From the NCBI GenBank assembly GCA_910585725.1, contig CAJUFA010000007.1, forward strand, positions 1-64,000: DNA of 64,000 bases. Direction: 5' to 3'. The stretch comes from an uncultured Dorea sp. (GTDB lineage: Bacteria > Bacillota > Clostridia > Lachnospirales > Lachnospiraceae). Shown one piece after another: positions 52,881-62,295 of the stretch; within the stretch, counting starts at the first letter, position 1; the number at the start of each line of letters is the position of its first letter. The notes beneath the pieces are model-generated. The model was not told where the DNA came from. It made no database searches and saw nothing but the letters and a program-made list of their open reading frames with translations. Made by a program: the position numbers and the translations under genes.

Positions 52881-53618
52881 ATGAGAATACTGATTGCAGA
52901 AGACGAGCAGCGCGCGAGGCGGGGACTTAAGAATCTGATCATGTCGATTTCGGACGAATATGAGATCGCGGCGGAAGTGTCAGATGGAAAGCAGGCCTTG
53001 GAGATCATGCAGATTGTAAAACCAGACGTGGTATTTACGGACTTGAAGATGCCCTATATGGGCGGGCTGGAACTGATTAAAGCGGCAAAAGCAGCAGATA
53101 TGAAAGCCAGGTTTGTGATCGTAAGCGCCTATGAGGAATTCGATGTGGCAAGACAGGCTATCAGTCTGGGCGTCTGCGAATATCTTGTAAAACCGATCAT
53201 GTTCGATGAGGTAAGGGAATTGATGAAGCGGCTGGGCGATGAGGCGGATGGCGCCTGTGCATGTAAAGGCAGCCTGAAGGATCAATATCCGAACGCCCAC
53301 CCCCTGGTGCGTAAATCGCTGAGCTTTATAGAAACCGGATATGCGGCGAAGATCAGTCAGAGAGAACTTGCTGAGAATCTGGGAGTTTCTCAGGAGTATC
53401 TCTGCTATCTATTTAATAAGGATGTGGGGATGAATTTTTCGCGGTTTGTAAGAACCTACCGGATTGATCTGGCGAAAAAGCTGCTTCTGACGGAGGCGGT
53501 TCCTCGTGAGGAGATACCTTATAAAGTAGGGTTTTCGGATTCTAAATATTTTAACAAGGTTTTTCGTGAAATCGAAGGAGTCAGTGTGGCGGAGTTCCTG
53601 AGGAAGAAGGGAAGATAA
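52881..53618 (+). CDS. YesN-type response regulator (receiver + AraC HTH)
   Basis: 245 aa. Receiver domain (LIAEDEQRARRGLKNLI; phospho-Asp in DVVFTDLKMPYMGG; Lys in YLVKPI) and a C-terminal AraC-type HTH pair (KISQRELAENLGVSQEYLCYLFNKDVGMNFSRFVRTYRIDLAKKLL; YKVGFSDSKYFNKVFREIEGVSVAEF). Likely activates the ABC transporter and GH31 genes just downstream. AGGAGGGC upstream. Confidence 0.9.
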   Translation: MRILIAEDEQRARRGLKNLIMSISDEYEIAAEVSDGKQALEIMQIVKPDVVFTDLKMPYMGGLELIKAAKAADMKARFVIVSAYEEFDVARQAISLGVCEYLVKPIMFDEVRELMKRLGDEADGACACKGSLKDQYPNAHPLVRKSLSFIETGYAAKISQRELAENLGVSQEYLCYLFNKDVGMNFSRFVRTYRIDLAKKLLLTEAVPREEIPYKVGFSDSKYFNKVFREIEGVSVAEFLRKKGR

Positions 53619-53628
53619 TTATAGAAAC

Positions 53629-53683
53629 AAGATGGTGATTCGGTGATGTTGTGATTCATGACCGTGTACATCATCTTTTTTTT
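53629..53683 (+). terminator. Terminator after the two-component genes
   Basis: 9-bp stem AAGATGGTG/CATCATCTT (one wobble) with an inner weak structure and a T8 run (53676-53683). Separates regulator and transporter transcripts. The 53684-53829 stretch is very A-rich and probably contains the regulated promoter, but no boxes are clear. Confidence 0.55.
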
Positions 53684-53829
53684 GTGTGAAATGATGAATG
53701 ATCTTAAAAAAATCCCCGGATCTTAAAAATATAACCTAAAAAAATCCCTAAAATCATAAAAAAATTGGTTACAATAGCGAAAATAAAAAAATATAATTAG
53801 TTCATATTAAAATGCAAGGAGGATTTATT

Positions 53830-55179
53830 ATGAAGAAAAGAACTCAAAAACTTACTGCATTATTACTGTTGGGCTGTCTGACGGCAGGATTACTGACAGG
53901 ATGCGGCGGCGGAAACAGCGGATCATCCGATGGCGGCAGCAGTTCTTCATCAGAAGGAAGCGGCGGATCATCAGGCGGTGCGGCCGAGGTGACATTGTGG
54001 CACTACTTTGAACATGAGGCTCCGGATCTGGAGGCGATCGTAGAAAAGTATAACGAGGAGCAGGATAAGATTCATATTACAGCGACTTATGTATCAAGAG
54101 ATGAACTGATGAACCAGTATACGATCGGCGCCGTATCCGGCGAGCTTCCGGATATCGGTATGGTGGATTCACCGGATATGGCGTCATATGTATCGCTTGG
54201 AGTATTCGAAGATATTACTGAGGAGCTGGAAGCCTGGGAGGATTTAGATCAGTTCTATCCCGGCCCGCTTTTAAGCTGTCAGGATGCAGACGGTAAATAT
54301 TATGGTCTGCCGAATAATTCCAACTGTCTGACACTGGCATGTAACATGGACGTATTGAGAAATGCCGGATTTGAGGAACCTCCGACAACATGGGACGAGT
54401 TCAGAGAAGTATGTGAGAAGACGACGAATGCGGCCGACGGGGTGTACGGATTTGCGATGTGCGCGATCGGAACAGAGGAAGGAACTTTCCAGCTTCTGCC
54501 GTGGATCTGTTCTGCGGGAGGTAATATAGATTCTCTTGACAGTACGGAATCCATCAAGGGAATTCAATTTCTGACAGATCTGGTACAGGATGGATTGATG
54601 AGCAAAGAAGTTATTAACTGGCAGCAGTCAGAGGCTTATAACTCTTTCTGCGCAGGGAAAGCAGCGATGCTGGAGTCTGGTACATGGCAGTTAGCCGATA
54701 TTGACGAGAAGATCAACGGAACCTTCGAATATCAGTATGCGCTGCTTCCAAAAGACGAGGAGTATTCTTCTACCATTGGAGGAGAAAACTTTGGCGTCTG
54801 CGCGGGAACAGAATACAGAGACGAGTGTGTAGATTTCCTGAAATATCTGATGAACGCGCAGAATAACGCTGATTTTACGGCGGCGGCAGCAAAGCTTCCA
54901 GTTCGTAAAGACGCGGTCAGCCTGAATGAACTTTTTACGACAGACGAGAGATACGCGGTATTCAATGAAGGGATGAATTACGCAAGAGCGCGCGGACCGC
55001 ATGCACAGTGGCCGACACTCTCAGAGGCGTTCTACACGGCAGTACAGGAGTCTTTGCTTGGTGAAAAGTCTGTAGAAGATGCGATGGGAAAAGCGGCGGC
55101 AACGATAGATCCGATTGTTGCGGAGGATCCGCTTCCGGAAGCGTCTATTGGAGGCGGAGTTGCCGACGATGTAAATTAA
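53830..55179 (+). CDS. ABC sugar-binding lipoprotein (family 1 extracellular SBP)
   Basis: 449 aa. Lipoprotein signal with lipobox LLTGC, a long Gly/Ser linker, then a family 1 solute-binding fold (VTLWHYFEHEAPDLEAIVEKYNEE; VRKDAVSLNELF). Binds an oligosaccharide outside the cell for the two permeases downstream. ATG 53830 is 10 bp after AAGGAGG. The ATPase is not encoded here, so a shared MsmK-type ATPase elsewhere is expected. Confidence 0.9.
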   Translation: MKKRTQKLTALLLLGCLTAGLLTGCGGGNSGSSDGGSSSSSEGSGGSSGGAAEVTLWHYFEHEAPDLEAIVEKYNEEQDKIHITATYVSRDELMNQYTIGAVSGELPDIGMVDSPDMASYVSLGVFEDITEELEAWEDLDQFYPGPLLSCQDADGKYYGLPNNSNCLTLACNMDVLRNAGFEEPPTTWDEFREVCEKTTNAADGVYGFAMCAIGTEEGTFQLLPWICSAGGNIDSLDSTESIKGIQFLTDLVQDGLMSKEVINWQQSEAYNSFCAGKAAMLESGTWQLADIDEKINGTFEYQYALLPKDEEYSSTIGGENFGVCAGTEYRDECVDFLKYLMNAQNNADFTAAAAKLPVRKDAVSLNELFTTDERYAVFNEGMNYARARGPHAQWPTLSEAFYTAVQESLLGEKSVEDAMGKAAATIDPIVAEDPLPEASIGGGVADDVN

Positions 55180-55208
55180 TGTAACAGAATAAATCGATAA
55201 CCGCAGCG

Positions 55209-55246
55209 CCTCGGAATCGTCCGGAATTTGAGATTCCGGGGTGTTT
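55209..55246 (+). terminator. Intercistronic hairpin, partial terminator
   Basis: Perfect 10-bp stem CCTCGGAATC/GATTCCGGGG (one wobble) with a 12-nt loop and TGTTTTG after it, between the binding protein and the first permease. Such hairpins usually let only part of transcription through, giving more binding protein than permease. Confidence 0.6.
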
Positions 55247-55284
55247 TGTTCAGTAGTTTCTGAAAAGGAAAGGAGAGTTGGGAT

Positions 55285-56178
55285 ATGAGGCTTAGTATGG
55301 CGGCCAGGAAGAGTAAAGAGGCATATATATTCATTCTTCCTGGATTTATCTATCTGTTGATTGTATGCGGATATCCGTTGTTATATAATATAGATCTGAG
55401 TTTTAAGAATCTGAACGTTAAGAATTTCGCTTCCGGAGAATCCGTGTTTGTCGGATTGGAAAATTACAAGACGTTACTGGCGGACCAGACATTCCGGCTG
55501 GTATTTAAGAATACGCTTGAATTCACGCTTGCCTGTCTGGTGATTCAGTTTACGGTAGGTTTTCTGTTCGCCATGTTCTTCTCTAAGAAATTTACTCTGG
55601 CAGGTCCCATCAGGGGATTGGTGCTTGTGGGATATATGATGCCGATGTCCGTAACGGCTTTGCTGGGTAAGAACCTGTTCTTATTGGACGGCGGCGTGAT
55701 CAACGACCTGCTCATGAAGCTGCATATAGTCTCGGCGCCGGTTGATTGGCTGGTAAACGGAGGTACGGCGTTGGGAGCTGTAATAGCGGTAAACTGCTGG
55801 GTAGGAATTCCTTTTAACATGCTGCTTCTGACTTCCGGTCTGACGGGAATCTCGGATGATGTCTATGAAAGCGCCTCGATTGACGGGGCGACATCCTTCC
55901 AGAGGTTCATATATATTACTCTTCCGCTTATGAAGTCGGCGATGCTGTCTGTATTGATGCTGGGGTTCATCTATACGTTTAAGGCGTTTGACCTGATGTT
56001 CATCATGACGGCGGGCGGACCGTTCAATTCGACGGACGTATTGGGGACATACGCATATTCACGGGCGTTTACACAGTATGAATTTTCGCAAGGTTCAACG
56101 ATCGCGATGATCCTGTTCATATGTTTGTTCTGTGTGGGTCTGTTCTACCTGAAGCTATTAGGGAAGGAGGACGACTAG
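55285..56178 (+). CDS. ABC sugar transporter permease 1 (MalF/UgpA type)
   Basis: 297 aa, six membrane spans. Starts with KEAYIFILPGFIYLLIVCGYPLLYNI and carries the EAA loop ESASIDGATSFQRFIYITLPLMKSAM that docks on the ATPase. Followed one base later by the second permease. GAAAGGAGAG upstream. Confidence 0.9.
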   Translation: MRLSMAARKSKEAYIFILPGFIYLLIVCGYPLLYNIDLSFKNLNVKNFASGESVFVGLENYKTLLADQTFRLVFKNTLEFTLACLVIQFTVGFLFAMFFSKKFTLAGPIRGLVLVGYMMPMSVTALLGKNLFLLDGGVINDLLMKLHIVSAPVDWLVNGGTALGAVIAVNCWVGIPFNMLLLTSGLTGISDDVYESASIDGATSFQRFIYITLPLMKSAMLSVLMLGFIYTFKAFDLMFIMTAGGPFNSTDVLGTYAYSRAFTQYEFSQGSTIAMILFICLFCVGLFYLKLLGKEDD

Positions 56179-56179
56179 A

Positions 56180-57052
56180 ATGAATAAAAATGAGATAAAA
56201 GAAGCAAGACGCATGTATTTAAAATCCAAGGAGGGGCGCAGGAATATCAGGAATTGTATCTTTGCAGTCATTATTGCGTTTTTCTTCCTGTTTCCGATCT
56301 ACTGGTTGATTCAGATGTCGTTTAAAACAGATATGGAGAGCTTCGGGAAGCTTGTCACATATTATCCCCACGAGTTTACGGTTGATCCGTGGCTTCAGAA
56401 CTTGCAGGACGCAGATTTCCTGACGTCTTTAAAGAACAGTATTCTCATTGCGGTCTGCGCAATGGTAATTTCGCTGGGATTTGGCGTTCCAGCCGCATAT
56501 GGAATGGGACGTTATAAGGTCCGGGGAACTAAGACGTTCATGTTGACGTTTCTTGTTACACAGATGCTTCCGGCATCCGTTATGCTGACGCCGATGTATC
56601 TGACTTTCAGTAAGCTTGGACTTCTGGGTACGTATTGGGCTCCGGCGATCGCAGTAGCGTCAGGCTCCGTGCCGTTTATTGTAGTCACGCTGCGTCCGTA
56701 TTTTAAGAGTATTCCGGTTTCTCTGGACGAGGCGGCGCGTATTGACGGATGCAATGTATTCCGCTCGTTTTTCAAGATTATGATTCCAACGATTAAGACA
56801 GGTATAATTACGGTAGTAGTTATCTCATTCTTAAATGGATGGAATGATTTGATTTATTCTATGACATTTAACGTAAAGGCGGATATGAGGCCGTTGACGG
56901 CAAATATCCATAAATTCCAGAGTAAATATGGAACAAAGTGGAATTGTATTATGGCATATGGAGCGATTCTGACGATTCCGGTTATTCTTGCATTCGTATT
57001 TCTGCAGAAGTATATTGTAGGCGGTCTGACAGCGGGTGCAGTGAAAGAATAA
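56180..57052 (+). CDS. ABC sugar transporter permease 2 (MalG/UgpE type)
   Basis: 290 aa, six membrane spans, with NCIFAVIIAFFFLFPIYWLIQMSFK at the start, EAA loop DEAARIDGCNVFRSFFKIMIPTIKTG and the family end QKYIVGGLTAGAVKE. Forms the importer channel with permease 1. GGAAGGAGG upstream. Confidence 0.92.
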   Translation: MNKNEIKEARRMYLKSKEGRRNIRNCIFAVIIAFFFLFPIYWLIQMSFKTDMESFGKLVTYYPHEFTVDPWLQNLQDADFLTSLKNSILIAVCAMVISLGFGVPAAYGMGRYKVRGTKTFMLTFLVTQMLPASVMLTPMYLTFSKLGLLGTYWAPAIAVASGSVPFIVVTLRPYFKSIPVSLDEAARIDGCNVFRSFFKIMIPTIKTGIITVVVISFLNGWNDLIYSMTFNVKADMRPLTANIHKFQSKYGTKWNCIMAYGAILTIPVILAFVFLQKYIVGGLTAGAVKE

Positions 57053-57092
57053 ATAATTAATGAAAATTTTTTGAGAAAATGGAGGTAAAGAC

Positions 57093-59156
57093 ATGCCAGA
57101 TTTTGTGAAAAAAGAAGGAGAAACAGGAGATTTTCGCTCAGACGACCAGTTTCTGCTGGGGTATTTTGAAGAGAAGGAAGGAGCGCTGTATTACCGTTAC
57201 CGTGACGAGCGCGTGATCGTAGAGCCATGGGGAGAGAACAGCTTAAGAGTCCGTGCATCGAAGATGCCGGAAATGCCGCAGGAGTTATGGGCATTGGAAG
57301 GGAAACCGGCGGATACGCAGGGGAAGGTGACGATTAATGAATTCTCGGCGGAGATTGTGAATGGAAAGATTAAAGCCGTAGTCAACAATATCGGAAAGAT
57401 CATATTTTATAACCAGAAAGGAGAACTGCTCCTGGAAGAATTCGTCCGGAACCGTGAGGATATGTTTGCCAAGACCTGCAGCTCTCTGGAGATGTCGGCG
57501 AGGGAATTTAAGCCCATCATCGGCGGGGATTATGCGCTGACTATGAGATTCGAGTCGAATCCTGATGAAAAGATCTACGGTATGGGACAGTATCAGCAGA
57601 AGTTCCTGGATGTAAAGGGAACGGAGCTTGAACTGGCGCACCGCAATTCCCAGGCAAGCGTACCGTTCGCTCTTTCTTCCCTGGGATATGGTTTCCTTTG
57701 GAACAATCCGGCGGTAGGACGCGTAAGCTTTAACAAGAATGTTACTACATGGGAAGTACAATCTACGAAGAAGCTGGATTACTGGATTACCGCAGGCGAT
57801 ACGCCGGCAGAGATAGAAGAGGCGTATGCGGATGCAACCGGAAAGGTTCCGATGATGCCGGAGTACGGTATGGGATTCTGGCAGTGCAAGCTGCGTTATC
57901 AGACGCAGGAAGAGCTTCTGGAGGTAGCGAGGGAGTATAAGCGGCGGGGAATTCCGATAGATGTTATCGTGGTAGATTTCTTCCACTGGCCGAAACAGGG
58001 CGATTGGAGATTCGATCCCACATACTGGCCGGATCCGGATGCGATGATCGCCGAACTGAAAGAGATGGGTATCGAGCTTATGGTATCCATATGGCCGATG
58101 GTGGATTATAAGAGCGAGAACTTTGAGGAGATGCGTTCGAAGGGGCTGCTTACCAGAGTAGAGAGAGGCGTACATATCGATCATTTGTATATGGGCAATA
58201 CGGTTCATTATGACACGACCAATCCAGAAGCAAGAGAGTACGTATGGGAGAAGGCGAAGAAAAATTATTATGATAAAGGCGTGAAGATTTTCTGGCTGGA
58301 TGAGGCAGAGCCGGAATATACGGTTTATGATTTTGATAATTACAGGTATTATCTGGGACCCAATAATCAGGTGGGCAATATCTACCCGGCCATGTACGCC
58401 AAGAATTTCTTTGACGGAATGAGGGCGGAGGGGCAGGAAGAGATCGTGAACCTGCTGCGCTGCGCATGGGCCGGTTCTCAAAAGTACGGCGCTCTGGTAT
58501 GGTCCGGCGATATCCATTCCACCTTTGACAGTCTTAAGAACCAGTTCGCGGCGGGACTTAACATGGGAATCGCAGGTATTCCGTGGTGGACGACAGATAT
58601 CGGAGGATTTTTCGGTGCAAATATCTATGACGAGGAATTTCACGAGGTATTGATCCGTTGGTTCGAGTATGGAGCGTTCTGTCCGGTTATGAGGCTTCAT
58701 GGCAATCGTATGCCGTATCAGCCGCAGTATGGAACGACGGGCGGGGCGGAGTGCGTATCCGGCGCGCCGAACGAGATATGGTCTTATGGAGATAAGGTAT
58801 ACGAGATTTGCAAAAAATATATTGGTCTGCGCGAGGCGATGCGTCCATATATACGGACATTGATGAAGGACGCGCATGAGAAGGGGACGCCGATTATGCG
58901 GCCGTTATTCTATGATTTCCCGGCAGATTCTGTTTGTTGGGACAACGAAGCAGAGTATATGTTCGGTCCGGACGTCCTGGTAGCTCCTGTCATGGAGAAG
59001 GGACAGCAGACCAAAGAGGTCTATCTGCCGGCCGGAGCGAGCTGGACAAACGCATGGACGAAAGAGGTTGTGGACGGCGGTCAGACGATTGTGGTTGAGA
59101 CGCCCATCGATCAGATTCCCTTATTTACAAGAAATGGGTTCGTGTTAGAAGTTTAG
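57093..59156 (+). CDS. GH31 family alpha-glycosidase (alpha-xylosidase-like)
   Basis: 687 aa. N-terminal beta-sandwich, TIM barrel and C-terminal beta domains of GH31. The nucleophile is Asp403 in FWLDEAEPEY and the acid/base Asp473 in WSGDIHSTF, with PWWTTDIGGF and PVMRLHGNR as further active-site loops. It has no signal peptide, so it acts in the cytoplasm on imported oligosaccharides. The second GH31 in the same locus is of a different subfamily, so the two probably remove different alpha linkages, or xylosyl units in different contexts. TGGAGG upstream. Confidence 0.85.
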   Translation: MPDFVKKEGETGDFRSDDQFLLGYFEEKEGALYYRYRDERVIVEPWGENSLRVRASKMPEMPQELWALEGKPADTQGKVTINEFSAEIVNGKIKAVVNNIGKIIFYNQKGELLLEEFVRNREDMFAKTCSSLEMSAREFKPIIGGDYALTMRFESNPDEKIYGMGQYQQKFLDVKGTELELAHRNSQASVPFALSSLGYGFLWNNPAVGRVSFNKNVTTWEVQSTKKLDYWITAGDTPAEIEEAYADATGKVPMMPEYGMGFWQCKLRYQTQEELLEVAREYKRRGIPIDVIVVDFFHWPKQGDWRFDPTYWPDPDAMIAELKEMGIELMVSIWPMVDYKSENFEEMRSKGLLTRVERGVHIDHLYMGNTVHYDTTNPEAREYVWEKAKKNYYDKGVKIFWLDEAEPEYTVYDFDNYRYYLGPNNQVGNIYPAMYAKNFFDGMRAEGQEEIVNLLRCAWAGSQKYGALVWSGDIHSTFDSLKNQFAAGLNMGIAGIPWWTTDIGGFFGANIYDEEFHEVLIRWFEYGAFCPVMRLHGNRMPYQPQYGTTGGAECVSGAPNEIWSYGDKVYEICKKYIGLREAMRPYIRTLMKDAHEKGTPIMRPLFYDFPADSVCWDNEAEYMFGPDVLVAPVMEKGQQTKEVYLPAGASWTNAWTKEVVDGGQTIVVETPIDQIPLFTRNGFVLEV

Positions 59157-59165
59157 GAAGTTATG

Positions 59166-59206
59166 CACCGCGCCGCGGGTGTTGATCGTGCGGCGCGGTG
59201 TTTTTT
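59166..59206 (+). terminator. Strong terminator after the first GH31 gene
   Basis: Perfect 11-bp GC-rich stem CACCGCGCCGC/GCGGCGCGGTG with a 13-nt loop and T6. Ends the SBP-permease-GH31 transcript before yesL. Confidence 0.85.
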
Positions 59207-59268
59207 CGATATGAAACTCATTCAGGACAGTCTGCCGGGACTCATGTATGGAGAAATGAGGAGAAAGT

Positions 59269-59919
59269 ATGGTGAAGAAAGAGAAACATGAAAAAAATGT
59301 ATTTGGATTCGGTGGAAGTTTCGTAGCTTCCTGCGATAAGATATTTGATATCATGGCGCTGGGGTTCCTGTGGTTTTTATGCTGTCTTCCGGTCATTACA
59401 ATGGGCGCGTCTTCGGCGGCATTATATCATGCCACGGTGAAATGTATCAAACATAACGACGGATATATATCAAAGGAGTTCTTCCGTTCTTTTATGTTGA
59501 ATCTGAGACAGGGGGTCATGTTGTGGGTACTGGTTGTCTCGGCTACCCTGGCGATGCATCTGAATATCGGGATACTTATGAGGGAGACGGAGGGATATGC
59601 AGGACTATTCTTTATCTGCGTATATGCGCTGGTTTCGGTGTATATTCTGGCGATGGCTCTCTATATGTTCCCGGCATTGTCAAGATATGATATGGGCTGC
59701 GTATGGTTGGTTAAGATATCTATGTACATGACTGTTCGTTACTTTGGGACTACCCTGGCGCTTTTTCTGGTATTGATCTGTGTGGGCGCGTTGGTGTGGA
59801 AATTCCCTATGGCGATGTTTTTCGTGCCCGGACCGACGATGTTTATCATGTCGGATTTCCTGGAAAGAGTGATCCGGAAGCATGAACCAAAGGTACAGGA
59901 GCCGGCGGGACAGGAATAA
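59269..59919 (+). CDS. YesL/DUF624 family membrane protein
   Basis: 216 aa, about five membrane spans. KIFDIMALGFLWFLCCLPVITMGASSAALYHATVKC is the DUF624 signature. YesL-type genes sit in sugar uptake loci beside YesMN and family 1 binding proteins. A role in carbohydrate transport is assumed but the mechanism is unknown. GAGGAG precedes ATG 59269. It starts after a strong terminator, so it either has a weak promoter of its own or depends on read-through. Confidence 0.83.
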   Translation: MVKKEKHEKNVFGFGGSFVASCDKIFDIMALGFLWFLCCLPVITMGASSAALYHATVKCIKHNDGYISKEFFRSFMLNLRQGVMLWVLVVSATLAMHLNIGILMRETEGYAGLFFICVYALVSVYILAMALYMFPALSRYDMGCVWLVKISMYMTVRYFGTTLALFLVLICVGALVWKFPMAMFFVPGPTMFIMSDFLERVIRKHEPKVQEPAGQE

Positions 59920-59941
59920 GAAGAAAAGGGGTTAAGTTAAA

Positions 59942-62182
59942 ATGAAATTTACGAATGGATTTTGGGCTATGCGGGAAGGTATCGTACCAGCGTATGCGAT
60001 AGAGTACGCGAGTCATATGATCAGAGAGAATGAGCTGACAATCTATCTGCCGGCTAAGCATATAGCCGATCGGGGAGATCCGATGAATATTCCCATGCTG
60101 ACGGTTACGCTGACGAGCCCCATGGAGGGTGTGATAAAGGTATCCGCAGTGCATCATGCAGGCGCACTGGTCAGAGGGCCGTTTGCGGAGATTAAGGAGA
60201 ATGCTTTGCAGGTGGAAATCAAAGAGACAGAGGATGAACTGACCTATATAAGCGGAAATTTAAGGGCAGTGATCGATAAAAGACCCGGGAATTACAGGCT
60301 TTCCTTATATGATGGCGAGCGTTTCCTGACGGAATCAGGTTACCATAACCTGGCTTATATGCAGGATTGCAATACGGGCAGAAATTATATGATAGAGCAG
60401 CATCTGATCGGGGTGGACGAGTATATATATGGATTGGGGGAACGGTTTACTCCTTTTGTCAAAAACGGCCAGATTGTTGAGATGTGGAACGAGGACGGCG
60501 GGACGGCAAGTGAGATTGCTTATAAAAATATTCCGTTTCATATTACGAATAAAGGGTATGGCGTATTGGTGGACCATGTCGGGGATGTGTCGTACGAGAT
60601 TGCCAGTGAAAAAGTAGAGTGTATTCAGTTCGCCGTAGAAGGCGAACGCCTGGAGTATTTCTTCATATGCGGCGGCAGTCCCATGAAGACGGTGGAAAAG
60701 TATACGAGTCTTACGGGAAAACCGGCGCTCCCTCCGGCGTGGTCTTTTGGATTGTGGCTGACAACATCTTTCAAGCCGCATTATGACGAGGCAACTACTT
60801 CAGGATATATTCGGGAGATGGCGGAGCGAGGGATTCCGCTGCATGTATTTCACTTTGACGCCTATTGGATGGATGCGTTGGAGTGGTGTAATTACACCTG
60901 GGATCCGAATGTTACGACGGACCCGAAGGGGATGCTGGAGCGATATCATGAGAAGGGACTTCATATCTGTGTATGGATCAATCCTTATATCGCTCAGAAG
61001 TCATATCTGTTTGAGGAAGGAAGAAAGAAAGGTTATCTGCTGAAACGCACAGACGGCGGAGTGTGGCAGACAGATCTGTGGCAGCCGGGAATGGCGGTCA
61101 TTGATTTTACCAATCCGAAGGCACGCGCATGGTTTCAGGAGAAGCTAAAGCTTTTGATGGATATGGGGGTAGACTGTTTTAAGACAGATTTTGCCGAGCG
61201 GATTCCGGTAAGGGATATCTTATGGTATGATGGTTCTGATCCGGTGAAGATGCATAATTATTATTCCGTTCTCTATAATCAGTCAGTATTTTCACTGTTG
61301 GAGAGGGAAAGAGGAGAAGGAGATGCGGTTGTCTTTGCCAGATCTTCAAGCATTGGCGGACAGCGGTATCCGGTTCATTGGGGCGGTGATTGTTCGGCAA
61401 GTTATGTATCCATGGCGGAGACCCTGCGGGGCGGTCTGTCTTTATCGCTAAGTGGATATGGGTTCTGGAGTCATGATATCAGCGGTTTTGAGCAGACTGC
61501 GACGCCGGATTTGTATAAGAGGTGGTGCCAGTTTGGTCTGTTAAGCTCCCATAGCCGCCTCCATGGCGCAGATTCTCTGAGGGTGCCGTGGCAGTTTGAC
61601 GAAGAGGCGTGTGAGATACTGAAGGAATTTGTTAATCTGAAATGTCGGCTGATGCCTTATCTTTATGCTATGGCGGTTCAGTCCCATGAGTACGGACGTC
61701 CCATGCTTCGGCCGATGATACTGGAATTTTCTGAGGATTGCGGATGTGATGCATTGGACCGGCAATATATGTTGGGAAACGCGCTTCTGGTGGCGCCGAT
61801 TTTCAAGGAATCAGGAGAAGTGGATTACTATCTTCCTAAGGGCAAGTGGATCAACCTGATCACAGGAGAGAAAAAGGATGGAGGAAGCTGGCAGCATGAA
61901 GTCCATGATTATCATTCACTGCCTCTTATGATCAGGGAGAATACCATCCTTCCGATTGGAAATAACGAAACGTCTACGGTATATAATTATTCCGACAAGG
62001 TAACGTTATTGCTGTCTGAATTCACAGAATGCGGCTGCGCCGTAGCAGAGATACCGGATACGGAAGGAAAAACCGTAATGCGGGTTTATGCAAAGCGCGA
62101 AGGAGATGAGATCAAAGTAGAAGTGGAAGGAGAGGGAGATTATACTATTAAGAACCTGGGAAGCGGTATTGTGAGAGAATAA
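59942..62182 (+). CDS. GH31 alpha-xylosidase (YicI type)
   Basis: 746 aa. The YicI-subfamily match is close: nucleophile Asp416 in FKTDFAERIP and acid/base Asp483 in HWGGDCSASY, at or within one residue of the E. coli YicI numbering (416 and 482). FHFDAYWM, WINPYIAQKS and GFWSHDISGF line the pocket. YicI releases alpha-xylose from isoprimeverose-type ends of xyloglucan oligosaccharides. Cytoplasmic. AAGGGG upstream, 22 bp after yesL. Named by motif. The natural substrate was not tested. Confidence 0.88.
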   Translation: MKFTNGFWAMREGIVPAYAIEYASHMIRENELTIYLPAKHIADRGDPMNIPMLTVTLTSPMEGVIKVSAVHHAGALVRGPFAEIKENALQVEIKETEDELTYISGNLRAVIDKRPGNYRLSLYDGERFLTESGYHNLAYMQDCNTGRNYMIEQHLIGVDEYIYGLGERFTPFVKNGQIVEMWNEDGGTASEIAYKNIPFHITNKGYGVLVDHVGDVSYEIASEKVECIQFAVEGERLEYFFICGGSPMKTVEKYTSLTGKPALPPAWSFGLWLTTSFKPHYDEATTSGYIREMAERGIPLHVFHFDAYWMDALEWCNYTWDPNVTTDPKGMLERYHEKGLHICVWINPYIAQKSYLFEEGRKKGYLLKRTDGGVWQTDLWQPGMAVIDFTNPKARAWFQEKLKLLMDMGVDCFKTDFAERIPVRDILWYDGSDPVKMHNYYSVLYNQSVFSLLERERGEGDAVVFARSSSIGGQRYPVHWGGDCSASYVSMAETLRGGLSLSLSGYGFWSHDISGFEQTATPDLYKRWCQFGLLSSHSRLHGADSLRVPWQFDEEACEILKEFVNLKCRLMPYLYAMAVQSHEYGRPMLRPMILEFSEDCGCDALDRQYMLGNALLVAPIFKESGEVDYYLPKGKWINLITGEKKDGGSWQHEVHDYHSLPLMIRENTILPIGNNETSTVYNYSDKVTLLLSEFTECGCAVAEIPDTEGKTVMRVYAKREGDEIKVEVEGEGDYTIKNLGSGIVRE

Positions 62183-62212
62183 GCGCCGTTATGTGTATAA
62201 ATCTTGAGGAAT

Positions 62213-62266
62213 AAAAAAAGAAACGCTTTCAGACGTCTGCCTGTTGCTGAAAGCGTTTCTTTTTTT
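62213..62266. terminator. Bidirectional terminator between converging genes
   Basis: Perfect 20-bp stem with A7/T7 ends (62213-62232 and 62247-62266) and a 14-nt loop, giving a U-tract on both strands. It serves the GH31 gene on the plus strand and the ROK gene on the minus strand. Confidence 0.9.
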
Positions 62267-62295
62267 GTTTGGACTCTATTCAGAAATTCATTCTG

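Noticed and set aside
57285..58877. 530-codon open frame on the minus strand
   Set aside because: It lies wholly inside the first GH31 gene, is rich in Arg, His, Ile and Leu with no domain, and has no ribosome site. It is a codon-composition shadow.
62213..62266. Long A/T-ended inverted repeat considered as a mobile element end
   Set aside because: Position between converging genes and A7/T7 ends fit a bidirectional terminator fully.
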